From: Jaenimonas drosophilae
Taxonomy: Eukaryota > Euglenozoa > Kinetoplastea > Trypanosomatida > Trypanosomatidae
Direction: 5' to 3'
Assembly (NCBI GenBank): GCA_030849065.1
Contig: JASAON010001615.1
Coordinates: 1-64,000, forward strand
DNA: 64,000 bases
Under the pieces are notes generated by a model. That model did not search any database and was not told where the DNA came from. It worked only from the letters and a program-made list of their open reading frames with translations. The position numbers and the translations under genes are program-made. Within the stretch, counting starts at the first letter, position 1. The number at the start of each line of letters is the position of its first letter. Of the stretch, positions 30,042 through 39,229 are shown one piece after another.

Positions 30042-30061
30042 GTTGCTTCTTTTAGCCGCAG
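30042..30061 (+). promoter_or_regulatory. Trans-splice acceptor before the 30070 gene
   Basis: GTTGCTTCTTTTAG followed by CCGCAG gives two close AG acceptors, and the first ATG (30070) lies eight bases beyond the second. The open frame runs through from a TTG at 30004, so this site decides the start. Confidence 0.55.
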
Positions 30062-30069
30062 TGGTGGAC

Positions 30070-32586
30070 ATGACATCGCTTCAGATGACTGCTCCTTCTG
30101 GAGGCTCTTCATCCACTCATGTTTCTGGCACAATGGTGTTCGCTCTCACTGCCCTTGGAGTGACTGCGGCTGTGTATGCCCTGTGCAACAACAACAACAG
30201 CCATCGTCGACGTGGAGTGGATGGCGGCCTTAGCTGTACGTTGAGCAATCCCAAAGGATCTCGACACGCAGCAACTGCAGACGGTTCTGAAGAGGCCGCT
30301 CAGCGCGCGAGGACCCCTGATGGCCATGTCCCGCCAACACCTCCCATCAAGAACTACTTCTCTACGAGAGCGGAAGCGCACGTCAAGCGGCACTCGGCCA
30401 ACCAAGTCGAGTGGTATGATGCTGCCTTGGGTCTTAACATCCCATTCTCACCCATTCTCTTCAGTGTCAAGTCGGAGGAACGGCAAGCCCCGCTGGTGTT
30501 GCTGACACTGCGCTACCTTCGTCAAGAGGGGCACCGGATTGCCATCACCATTGAAGAAATGAGCGCTGTCATGAGTGCAGAGGAGTACAAACAAGCCAAC
30601 ATGCATCGCATTGCTAGCTGCTCCGAGGTACTGACAGGGTCATCACCAAGTGTGCGTATTGGAAATTCAATATACCCACAAGCAGAGTACTGCTACGTGG
30701 ATGAAACCGACCAGTTGCGTTACGTGCTGTCAGTCTTCCTGACCCACGATCGGCTTGCCCTTTCTGTGCAGTACGTTGCCCCGACACGCGTCCACAACAT
30801 CATTCCAACGGCATTTTACGAACTCATTCGGTCCATATCCTTCAGCCCGCCATCGCCAACACCGTCTTACCTGCTGGTGTCGGAGCCGCGCCTGGGCCTG
30901 GGCTTCCGCCTCTCTCTTAACTTCTCCGTCTACGACGGTCTTGTGGATGGTCTCGATGCCATCCCTGACCCAACACTCCAGACAGACAAGTCAAGCATCA
31001 CTGAGGTGGGAAGCTCACCCTTTGCCACAGCGGTACGTCGTAGCCCCAATCCGCTTCTCATCCTTGCTGGGTACGGTCCCGCGCTACCGCCAGTGCGTCG
31101 TCCACGCCACCAGCTCAGTGGCAGCTCAAGCGACCTGGCACCCACCTCCCCTGACGGTTCACGCTGGATTCAGTACCTGGAGCCACAAGTGAAGGCCTCC
31201 CTTGGCCACTTCAAGCTGCGCGGTCCGCAGCAGCCCTTACGTTTTGTGTTTCGAGAGGAGAGTCAGGCAGATCGCAAGCCCAACGAGCCACAGAGCGGGG
31301 CCCTCGTCATTCGCCCCCTCTCCCACCGTGCCTCCACGCGTGGCAATTTTGTTGGATTGGAGGATGACGACGACGACAGCACAAGCACATCGGCCATTGA
31401 TTTACATGGTGCCTTTGTGCTCATGGAGGTCCATGCAGAGGCGGGAAGCTCCTGTCTGCCCTACCTCCTCGGGGATGAGGTCTACGCCATGGATCATCCC
31501 AGTGTTGGCGGCACCGATGCCTTTCTCAGTGGTACTTCTGCCTACGTCGCCATCTTTTGCTTCCCCATGGGTGATGCCTGCGTGCTCTTCCACTTCATTG
31601 CGTCAACGGCACACCTCCGATTTGCCGATTTCGTCGCTGCGTGCACCTCTACCGTCCAAACCATCTCCCTGGGCAATCACTTTGGCCAGGGTACCTCTGT
31701 GATCTACAGCAACACCCGTCATGAGGTCCTCCCCTTCATGTGCCCACTTCCTCTCAGTGGAGAGGCGGAGAACGAGGTGCGGGTGGAGGAGCCACAACTT
31801 GGGGATCCTCTTGCGGTGATTCACATTCGTGGAGTAGAATCCATGACGGTGCTGGTACGTGTATTTCCCCTTCCTCAGTTAGAAGCGCGTCGAACCTCCA
31901 AGGCAATGGCGAAGACGAGCACAGCGGCCGTTGCGAAGATGCTCGAGCGCGTGATTCATGGCTACCTGGCGAACCTCTCGGAGGAGGTTTCGGTGCAACA
32001 GTGGGAGCGCTTCACCCTCAACGGCAGGCCGGCTCTCAAGCTGTGTTTTGAGCTTGCCAACCGCGGCGAAAACGGTGTGGCCATGGACTTGACGAGTTCT
32101 TTTGGCAGCCTCAGTGCTCCTGGTGATCGGGCAGGAAGCGTGGATGGGGCTTGGATAGACAAGGAAAGTGTACTGGAAGATGAGGTGGGCACCATGAATC
32201 CGTTTGCACGTTACTACCCACCACCACCACCCCCTGCTTCATATGCTGGTGCCGTGGGCGGCTCCACAGCATCTGCTGGCCCACAGAGCCCAGCAGGAAT
32301 TGGACGACCACTGATTCCTGCGGGCAATGCCGCTTCTCATGCCCCTTCGGCCGGGCTTCACAATTCCAACTTGATCGATGGACGCTCACCTTCCCCAAGT
32401 GAACCTCGACCAGATGACGGTTCAGAGGAGGAACGCCTTCCGCTTCGAGTAGCCGTTGTGAGCTGTTATGAGCATCATGCCTTTCTTCTGATGACTTCCG
32501 CCTCCGCCTACACCCTCGCCGTTGCCCAGCACGAGGTAGTAGAAGCTGCGTCTCGCCTATCGCTGCTCTATACCGCGATGCCGTAG
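30070..32586 (+). CDS. Membrane-anchored protein with repeated alpha/beta modules, 838 aa
   Basis: I do not recognise the protein as a whole. One hydrophobic segment (about 22-40, MVFALTALGVTAAVYAL) precedes an Asn/His/Arg patch. The rest seems to hold at least three modules of similar design (about 118-255, 275-535 and 590-838). They contain strand-rich segments such as RLALSVQYVAPTR, YVAIFCFPMGD and HAFLLMTSASAYT, two of them closed by a helix with an I..I.F/L ending (ELIRSISF, CTSTVQTISL). This recalls Mog1/PsbP/DcrB-like folds, but only by pattern. A Pro-rich linker (around PPPPPPASYAG) interrupts the last module. The start follows a clear acceptor; the longer frame from TTG at 30004 is leader. 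Confidence 0.7.
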   Translation: MTSLQMTAPSGGSSSTHVSGTMVFALTALGVTAAVYALCNNNNSHRRRGVDGGLSCTLSNPKGSRHAATADGSEEAAQRARTPDGHVPPTPPIKNYFSTRAEAHVKRHSANQVEWYDAALGLNIPFSPILFSVKSEERQAPLVLLTLRYLRQEGHRIAITIEEMSAVMSAEEYKQANMHRIASCSEVLTGSSPSVRIGNSIYPQAEYCYVDETDQLRYVLSVFLTHDRLALSVQYVAPTRVHNIIPTAFYELIRSISFSPPSPTPSYLLVSEPRLGLGFRLSLNFSVYDGLVDGLDAIPDPTLQTDKSSITEVGSSPFATAVRRSPNPLLILAGYGPALPPVRRPRHQLSGSSSDLAPTSPDGSRWIQYLEPQVKASLGHFKLRGPQQPLRFVFREESQADRKPNEPQSGALVIRPLSHRASTRGNFVGLEDDDDDSTSTSAIDLHGAFVLMEVHAEAGSSCLPYLLGDEVYAMDHPSVGGTDAFLSGTSAYVAIFCFPMGDACVLFHFIASTAHLRFADFVAACTSTVQTISLGNHFGQGTSVIYSNTRHEVLPFMCPLPLSGEAENEVRVEEPQLGDPLAVIHIRGVESMTVLVRVFPLPQLEARRTSKAMAKTSTAAVAKMLERVIHGYLANLSEEVSVQQWERFTLNGRPALKLCFELANRGENGVAMDLTSSFGSLSAPGDRAGSVDGAWIDKESVLEDEVGTMNPFARYYPPPPPPASYAGAVGGSTASAGPQSPAGIGRPLIPAGNAASHAPSAGLHNSNLIDGRSPSPSEPRPDDGSEEERLPLRVAVVSCYEHHAFLLMTSASAYTLAVAQHEVVEAASRLSLLYTAMP

Positions 32587-32935
32587 TTGGAAAGGAGCCC
32601 TAAAGGGCCGAAGGCAGGGCTTGACTTGATTGGGAGTATGCCGACGGTTCTCCATGTGCTCATGTGCTTGAGTGCGTGTGCACGTTGCGTAGGCATCTCT
32701 GCACATGGCAACTCTCCTGTTGGTTGCTGTTTTCTTCTCGTTGACGTTGAGGAGTGAATATTGCCGTGTTGTTTCTGTTTGGCGTGCATGTCATGGCCAT
32801 GGATTTTTATGATGAAGTCGTGGCCCAGACTTGTGGGCGTCAACTTTCTTCAGCAATACCGAACAAGCACACCTATTCATTGATCACTTGCATTTCGTAA
32901 CCACCCACTTGTCAATATCCGCTGTGCATTCTCAT
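32587..32935. other. Intergenic region
   Basis: 3' untranslated sequence of the preceding gene; no gene or RNA motif seen. Confidence 0.5.
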
Positions 32936-32958
32936 CCACCTTTCTCCTTCTGCTGTAG
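32936..32958 (+). promoter_or_regulatory. Trans-splice acceptor tract before the 33027 gene
   Basis: CCACCTTTCTCCTTCTGCTGTAG, a clean pyrimidine tract ending in AG 68 bases before the ATG. Confidence 0.5.
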
Positions 32959-33026
32959 CAAACGCCCAGTGTGCGTGCCTATCGCTCCCCCAGATCCCGT
33001 ACCCACAATCTGACCGATCACCCACC

Positions 33027-33710
33027 ATGGACCTCATTCTCTCCACCATCATCTATGTGCTGATGGTCCTGCCCACCGCAATCCTCATCAAGGCCCACAA
33101 CATCACCTTTACTCGACATTTTTTCCTAGTCCTGCTTGTCCTGGTGGTGGAGCTCCTCTGCTCTACCGTAGCTGCCGGCGTGGCGCCAAGCGCACAGTCC
33201 GGGTCTGAGACCGTAGAGACCGTGGCTCTTGCCATTGCCGGTCGATGCTTTGTGGCCGTGACGGAGGTGCTCTTCATCCAGTTCGTTCTTAACAACCCCG
33301 TCGCACGACGCTCCTTCCACCTCGACGAGGCTGCCGATCCCTGCGCGACGGTGGCGGTCATTTGGACGGTGTGGGAAATTGTGTTGTTTCGATGGATGCT
33401 GTGGTATCGCCATATGGGTGGCAAGGGCTTTGAGCCAGCCAGCCTCATCACCGCTGTCGAGTCGTTCCTGCGACTTCTTCTGCTGCTTGGGGTGGGCCGT
33501 CGCGTGAGGGAAAGGGGAAGCTCCGCCCTCATCTACGTGCTGTTGGCTGTGATCATTGGCGCCGCCGCGAGTGCGGTGAACCCACCATCTCTGAACCTTC
33601 TGTCCTGGATGCCCCTTCTAATCAGCGTGGCAGCCGTGAGCGGTGTTGGTGCCCTCATATTCCCCGCTGTTAGTTCAGAAGACACTGCGCCAAAGCAGAA
33701 GACGGAATGA
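33027..33710 (+). CDS. Polytopic membrane protein, 227 aa
   Basis: I do not recognise the family. Six or so hydrophobic segments can be seen: about 4-22, 32-52, 66-90, 107-126, 143-158 and two close ones between 170 and 215, with short charged loops. The N-terminus is uncleaved-looking and the C-terminal tail is short and charged (EDTAPKQKTE). It could be an ER or mitochondrial inner-membrane protein. No transporter signature is visible. Codon use is strongly GC-ending. The ATG follows a good splice tract. Confidence 0.75.
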   Translation: MDLILSTIIYVLMVLPTAILIKAHNITFTRHFFLVLLVLVVELLCSTVAAGVAPSAQSGSETVETVALAIAGRCFVAVTEVLFIQFVLNNPVARRSFHLDEAADPCATVAVIWTVWEIVLFRWMLWYRHMGGKGFEPASLITAVESFLRLLLLLGVGRRVRERGSSALIYVLLAVIIGAAASAVNPPSLNLLSWMPLLISVAAVSGVGALIFPAVSSEDTAPKQKTE

Positions 33711-34122
33711 TGCAACCCTTCCCCCTTCTCACCTCCTTCCTCAATATGATCATCTCGTCGCTCTCACAGACAGGCTACTGCTGTCGTAATGAGGGTATAA
33801 TTCTGTGGACGCTAACTCCTCGCAACCAAGCTTGAGATGTAGTGAGCTGGGGCTGAAGAACTGCGAACTCGTATCTTATGTTTATTGCATCCAAATCAAA
33901 TTTCATTCACTAACCTCTCCACCCCCTTTTTGTGATTCCTCTTCCAGTCAAGTAGTGCCTTCAGACACACACACACACTTGCCAGCCCGTGCTGCACGTG
34001 TATAGACTTGTCTTCCACAGACACCCACACGCACGTAGCACAACTGAGCCCAAACCTTTCGTGGTTGAGCACGAAGTGAACTTGTTTTCTTGAAGTCCAT
34101 TGTGCAGTCTGTGTCTTTCCCA
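33711..34122. other. Intergenic region with CA repeat and splice tract
   Basis: No gene is seen. A pyrimidine-rich tract at 33912-33947 ends in TCTTCCAG and is the likely acceptor for the calcyphosin-like gene. A short CA repeat lies at 33964-33978. Confidence 0.5.
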
Positions 34123-34923
34123 ATGCCTCGTCCGGAGCCTTACATTACAGAGGCTGTGGAGAAGGGCCTAGACCGCCTTGGCCGCAAGTACCTCTGGCGC
34201 ATGAACCACGCCATCTACTCCGCCTCTCCGCCTAGCTGTGTGCTGATCCGTGAGCGATTGCGTGATGTGGACATCTTCATTTCTGACCCCAACTATGCTA
34301 TTCTGGTGGAGAAGCACGCCAAGGGTGACGAGAACGCTCCCATTGATGCCACTGCGTTGGTCAAGGAATTCCTGCTGTGCTACACACCACGTCGGCTTCA
34401 TGTGGTGGAGCTGGTTATTCAGAAGCTGGACCCAAACAACACTGGAATGATCCTCCTCGACGACTTGTTGGACCGCTTCGATGCCCTGCGCCACCCCGGC
34501 GTGGTATCTAACGCACTGGAGGTGAAGGATGTGCTGAAGAACTTCCTCGCCAGCCTTCCTGTCGTTCAGGTCGGTGGCAAGAATGTCGTGATGGTCGAAG
34601 ACTTCAAGACGTACTACTTAGGCATCTCACTTACAACCCCGCGTGATGAGGACTTTGAGCTACAATGCATCCGCTCCTACTGTCTAGATCGCCCTGCTCT
34701 CAGCCTGGAGAATGAAGGAGAGCGCATGCGTGGATCAAGGCTCATTGCACACCAGAACAAGCTCCTAGGTGAGGGCCGCAATCACCCACTCTACACAACA
34801 ACCTACGAAGACTACGGCAAGGATGAACCCTATGATGTAGTGACGCACCAGTACGGACGCTCACAGCAGTTTACGCGCAACATGCCGCCACGCACGGGTG
34901 GGGCGACCTCCATGAACATGTGA
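34123..34923 (+). CDS. Calcyphosin-like EF-hand protein
   Basis: 266 aa from the ATG at 34123 (MPRPEPY); the frame is open from TTG at 34090. A helical N-terminus precedes an EF-hand-like loop at 103-114 (D-P-N-N-T-G-M-I-L-L-D-D), then the calcyphosin-type wording FDALRHPGVVSNALEVKDVL and NFLASL, and a second degenerate EF-hand ending in EDFKTYYLGIS. Calcyphosins bind Ca2+ and several are axonemal. The first loop keeps most ligands (D1, N3, T5, D12), the second has lost most, so binding may be weak. The C-terminal ~70 residues (YTTTYEDYGKDEP) resemble tails of flagellar proteins; this is inferred. Confidence 0.6.
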   Translation: MPRPEPYITEAVEKGLDRLGRKYLWRMNHAIYSASPPSCVLIRERLRDVDIFISDPNYAILVEKHAKGDENAPIDATALVKEFLLCYTPRRLHVVELVIQKLDPNNTGMILLDDLLDRFDALRHPGVVSNALEVKDVLKNFLASLPVVQVGGKNVVMVEDFKTYYLGISLTTPRDEDFELQCIRSYCLDRPALSLENEGERMRGSRLIAHQNKLLGEGRNHPLYTTTYEDYGKDEPYDVVTHQYGRSQQFTRNMPPRTGGATSMNM

Positions 34924-35548
34924 GTAGGCAGTATGCGGCAGTACCATGTAATATCACGACACGTAGTGTGTGGCTAGAGGCTGCTGCCTCCTCCCATATC
35001 TCTGCGGTGAGTGGTTGCCGGTGAAAGCGTTTTCACCCCACGCCACGAAGAATTATGATTTGCTGCACTGTGTCTATGCGCAGTGGATCCTGAGTCGTGC
35101 ATTGATGCTCCATCATGACAACTCCTCTTTTCTTCGCTCATCTTTGTGGTTTCATTGCTAGCACCGAGTTGCCCAACTGACTTCCTCCCTATTGAGGGCC
35201 ATCGACGTTTGAAGCACAACTTCAGGACAGGTCCTACGTTCTGTTAGAGATAGACCAACATAGATTCTTTTCAGAGACTACCCACTTTAGGCATTCAGTG
35301 ACCTCTCTTCTACGTGTACGATTACCTTCATACCTTCCTTTCTTTCACCCTACATTGGCTGCCGCTGAGTGACGTTGTCAAGTGCCCACCACCTACCAGT
35401 ATCTGGGAAACTACCATTTACATCATCACGTACGTCTGCTTTTCTGGCGTTTGGTGTTTATCTGGTGATATCTTCTTGACATTGGCTCCCTGCAACCACC
35501 ACACTCTAGTAAACTGAGACTGGCGGTGTGTGTAGCTCCCTCGCGCGT
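34924..35548. other. Intergenic region
   Basis: About 620 bp without a supported gene. Pyrimidine stretches around 35330-35350 and 35438-35490 are possible splice tracts for the FHA gene. Confidence 0.5.
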
Positions 35549-37216
35549 ATGACCGCGGAATTCGTTCATCTTGACTTCATCCTCATTCGTGGCCCGGAGG
35601 TGCTCCCAAGGCGGGTTCACGTGAAGCTAAGCAAGGATGGAACCCCAGCAACGATTGGTCGTGCGCCGAATTGCTCAGTAGTGCTTGATCCTCGACTGAT
35701 GTTCTCCTCGCAGGTGCAATGCCAGCTCTTCAGCGTCTCTACCGGTGTGAAGGAGGACGATGTCATCTGGGGGAGCACTCCTCCACGTGAGCAGGCGGGT
35801 GAGGATGGGGTGGAGGTGTTTCTCATGGATCTTTGCAGTAGTAACGGCACCTTTGTCAACGGCAGGCGCATTGGTGGAACCGACCCCACACCACTTCGGG
35901 AGGGAGATCGTTGCATTTTTGGCGGTATGCGTGATGTGGCAGTGGGTGAACTACTCCCCTCAGATGCTTTTCAGGGGCCCGAGCTCGTTGTGTGGATGGT
36001 GACGCGACAGCCGTCATCCATCACCCCCAATCTTCCCTTTGAAGCTACTCCAGTCCTCCTACCCACGCCAAAGGCCATTGAAGAGGTGGAGAAGGCACTA
36101 CGTGATGCGGTTGCTCCTCCAGGAGAAGAGGCCACCCCCGATCACGTTCCTCAACGTTTGTTTGATGGAATATCCCCCGCATCTCCTCAACGGCCCACGG
36201 TGGAGCTTGTGACCCACCCCGCCACCACTGGCGAGCAGAGCCTCATCGATCCCTCCTCGCTCTCAATTGGCGGCGCTGAGGAGGCGGTGAAGATTCCAGT
36301 CGCCCGCTCCACCTCCACCATCGCTACTCAGCGCAGTGGGCGGAGTCTGTCGTTGGTCGCGCCTACTCCGACCACCGCTGCTCCTCACATTGGCAGCAGA
36401 AGCCGGCCCATCTCTCGATGGATTCCGCCACTCCCCGCCCATTTCGAAGCCGTCCGCGTAGGCAAACACACCTTCTCCTCACCTGAAACCGCTCGTCTTG
36501 TGACGTGGGCGGCAGCTTCCACTGGCGAGGTGGCAGGAAGCTCCTCCACGCCTCCGCGGCAGCGTGGGGCCAAGGAGAAGAAGGGCCGTGGCTCGGCCGC
36601 TGCCACAAAGCGTGCCAAGACGGAGACGAACGTGGCACCAACATGTACTGTCATGCGCGGTACACCAACCAATGATCTCCGCTTTTCCGAGGCACATTGG
36701 ATGTGGAACATGGAGCTCCCAGCGACCTTCTGTTCCAGTAGTCCGCTAGGCTCCCCACGGGGAGAGACGCGGATGCAGCCCTGTGTGCTTCCGGTGCCAT
36801 CTATCCAGGCTGTGGTGGCCTGTACTGGGCGGCTTGGGTTGGCAGCTCAGCTCAAGGAGGACAGCCTGCTACCCCTGCTGGAGCCATCCTTGACGAGTGG
36901 GAGCCCAGCCCACCGGTGGCTTGTTTGGCGGCTGGAGGATTGCCGGGCCGTCACCAAGCTGCAGGCTGAGAACGCAGCTTCGGAGGAGGTGGTGCCTCAC
37001 CCTGCCCCACGCGGCAAAGCTGCCGCCAAGAGGATGGCACAGGTGCCGCTACCATCAGAGCCAGAAGATATCCCTGCCGACGTGTTGGCGTCTTCCACAA
37101 CCTTCTTTGAGTATTGGCTGACAACCCTGGAGGCGTTCTACGGCCCCAAGTTGCCACCTATGCAACGGATGGAGACGGAAGCCTTCGACGAGCTCTTCTC
37201 CCCATCAGCGGAATAG
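35549..37216 (+). CDS. FHA-domain protein, 555 aa
   Basis: The start is the ATG at 35549 (MTAEFVHL); the frame is open from GTG at 35528. The FHA domain (about 9-125) is complete: ATIGRAPNCS with G37-R38, a SSQVQC block in the SxxH position (Gln replaces the usual His), and SSNGTFVNG at 97-105. FHA domains bind phosphothreonine peptides. A long Pro/Ser/Thr-rich middle contains a basic, nuclear-signal-like cluster (KEKKGRGSAAATKRAKTE, about 345-365). A second small folded part lies near the C-terminus (FEYWLTTLEAFYG). The role may be nuclear signalling. The partner and kinase are unknown. Confidence 0.8.
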   Translation: MTAEFVHLDFILIRGPEVLPRRVHVKLSKDGTPATIGRAPNCSVVLDPRLMFSSQVQCQLFSVSTGVKEDDVIWGSTPPREQAGEDGVEVFLMDLCSSNGTFVNGRRIGGTDPTPLREGDRCIFGGMRDVAVGELLPSDAFQGPELVVWMVTRQPSSITPNLPFEATPVLLPTPKAIEEVEKALRDAVAPPGEEATPDHVPQRLFDGISPASPQRPTVELVTHPATTGEQSLIDPSSLSIGGAEEAVKIPVARSTSTIATQRSGRSLSLVAPTPTTAAPHIGSRSRPISRWIPPLPAHFEAVRVGKHTFSSPETARLVTWAAASTGEVAGSSSTPPRQRGAKEKKGRGSAAATKRAKTETNVAPTCTVMRGTPTNDLRFSEAHWMWNMELPATFCSSSPLGSPRGETRMQPCVLPVPSIQAVVACTGRLGLAAQLKEDSLLPLLEPSLTSGSPAHRWLVWRLEDCRAVTKLQAENAASEEVVPHPAPRGKAAAKRMAQVPLPSEPEDIPADVLASSTTFFEYWLTTLEAFYGPKLPPMQRMETEAFDELFSPSAE

Positions 37217-37470
37217 GCGATACTTCTCCATGCGACCTCTGTTTCTCTGCACTTACGAATATTGGCGTGACGAGGGTGTTTCAATCTTTTTGAGCTGATG
37301 CGACGCGTTCTTTCTTGGAGTTCTCGTCAACGATGGTGTGGCACGTCAACGAATTCAGCCGCCATTTGCGAGTAGAATCAACTAATTGTGTTTATTCCTC
37401 TTCTCATTCTTTAAGCCCGTCACTATAGAATCCGTTAGATTCTCACAAACCTGAGGAGGCGTGTGGCAAC

Positions 37471-38793
37471 ATGACTCCCCGAACGCGCTCCCGTGTGCTT
37501 ATTGTGTCTCCCAACTCCGGAAGCATCGCACCATCACGTTCCATTAGTGTGCAGCGGAGCGTCCTCGCACGCTCGAACCATAGTGGCTCCCGCTCCCAGC
37601 GATCCACCTCCATCCTCAAAACCAACGGCCGTTATGGGGGAAGAGAAGCGTACGGTGAGGAGGAGTCAGAGATGGCGAGAAGCCATCACAAGGAGGCTGC
37701 CGCACGGGCCGCGCTGAACCTTCTTCGGGAGGACTCCAACTGTTCAGGCAGCCGTTTCAAGAACACCAGCCGGTCGAGCTCCGCGTCTGGGTTTCGCAGA
37801 GATGCTCCTGGCGTCCATGTTCCTCTGAGCTCAGGCAGCCACTCTGAGTTCTCCCGCGACGGGGGCGGCCGAGAAGAAGACCAAGAGGCGGTTGACCGAG
37901 CACGTGCCATCTTGAGAGGGGCAGCCTCCAACATACTCAGACGGCCTTTCGGCTGGCGTACGGAGGATGGGGTGCGCAATGTGCGGCGGAGTAGCCGCTC
38001 AACCTCTCGCTCGGAAGGGGATAGGGTGCCAGTCACTGCCTCCTCGGGCGTGGCTGCATCACCACGCGCAAGAAGCAACTCCGTCCACAGTGGTAGCGGC
38101 CGACCGCCCAAACGCCGTGCGCTGGAGCTACCAGCTACTATTCCTCAAACTCGAAGTGACGATGATGAAGAGGACGATGAACTGGACCCAACCCTCTCCT
38201 CCTTGCAGCACCTATATCGCTCACGTGATGTGGTGGATGCCCGACGCCAGCTTCCACGCCACGCAGCCATTTCACGTTTCCATGGGGCTAATCGCCCAGA
38301 TGGCACCGTCGCAGGGGAGCCTGCCGCTACGTGCCCTGTTCCTGCAGACCCCTGCCCACCCATGTTTAGCGGCCTGAGTGCCATTCCCCTCAGTGCCAAC
38401 CTCTTTGAGTGTGATCCGTTTGCGGTACCAGCCCAGCGTGGGGCGTCTTCTGCGACTTCACGTGCATGTGTGCGGCCGCTGTGGGTTCTTGTGGGAACCT
38501 TCAAGACGGCCCTTCGTGGAGTGGTTGAGATTGACTACCCTCATGACTCGTTGAAGTGGCTTCAGGCGAACCCACGCGGTGGCCTCCAAACCATGAAAGT
38601 ATCACTCTCAGCCATGATTGACGTCTTCACTGCTCAGGTTGCACAGGAGGACGAGGACATTCGAGAGGTACACCACACACTCATTCTTCGCACTTCCACT
38701 CGTCCATCACAGGTGGCCTTTGGATTTCACAAGATGAGTGAGGCAAATCGCCTGCGGTCATTGCTGAAGGTGGCCATGAGCAGTAGCCGCTAA
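37471..38793 (+). CDS. Ser/Arg-rich protein with possible PH-like C-terminus, 440 aa
   Basis: The first ~330 residues are disordered, very rich in Ser, Arg and Gly, with many RS/SR pairs and an acidic run (DDDEEDDELDP, about 230-240). The last ~110 residues look folded, alternating strands and a final helix (PLWVLVGTFKTALRGVVEIDY, HHTLILRTSTRPSQVAFGF, EANRLRSLLKVAM), the order expected of a PH-like domain. The PH reading is a pattern inference. No catalytic motif is seen. The ATG at 37471 is the first in frame after the preceding gene. Basic composition suggests a nuclear or cytoskeletal protein. Confidence 0.7.
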   Translation: MTPRTRSRVLIVSPNSGSIAPSRSISVQRSVLARSNHSGSRSQRSTSILKTNGRYGGREAYGEEESEMARSHHKEAAARAALNLLREDSNCSGSRFKNTSRSSSASGFRRDAPGVHVPLSSGSHSEFSRDGGGREEDQEAVDRARAILRGAASNILRRPFGWRTEDGVRNVRRSSRSTSRSEGDRVPVTASSGVAASPRARSNSVHSGSGRPPKRRALELPATIPQTRSDDDEEDDELDPTLSSLQHLYRSRDVVDARRQLPRHAAISRFHGANRPDGTVAGEPAATCPVPADPCPPMFSGLSAIPLSANLFECDPFAVPAQRGASSATSRACVRPLWVLVGTFKTALRGVVEIDYPHDSLKWLQANPRGGLQTMKVSLSAMIDVFTAQVAQEDEDIREVHHTLILRTSTRPSQVAFGFHKMSEANRLRSLLKVAMSSSR

Positions 38794-39229
38794 GGACCCT
38801 TTCGTCTTTTCTCCTGCACCCACGTCTTGGCCCCTCTCCACAACAGGCTTCCATGGGGAAGGTGGCACTGACGTACTACTTCGGCTGGTTTTCATTAGAT
38901 ACTCCTCTCATCCTAGTCTAGCCCAGAGAGGACCTGGATGACGGAAGTTGGAGATAGATGCTGTAGATCGAATGAGTGGGTGTGTGTATACAACGGAAGC
39001 AATATTGTTGTGGTTGTGTTGGTAAGTGTGCCATGAGACGAGCGTGCCTTTCATCCCCCCCCCCTTGCTGACTTCATCTCCTTCTTCCTTTGGTGTGATT
39101 GATGTTCTTGTACTAATAGTGGTTTTTGTGTCTGCACCGCTGGTGTTGTCTCTCCAGCACAGGAGGAGTACATCGCCACTCGTTGTAAACCGTTTTCTAC
39201 CGCATCTGTTTTCAAGTCTTTAGGGCAAC
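38794..39229. other. Intergenic region with splice tracts
   Basis: No gene is seen. It has a C-run at about 39055-39064 followed by a CTTCATCTCCTTCTTCCTTT tract, and AG acceptors near 39118, 39162 and 39222 before the ATG at 39230. Confidence 0.5.
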
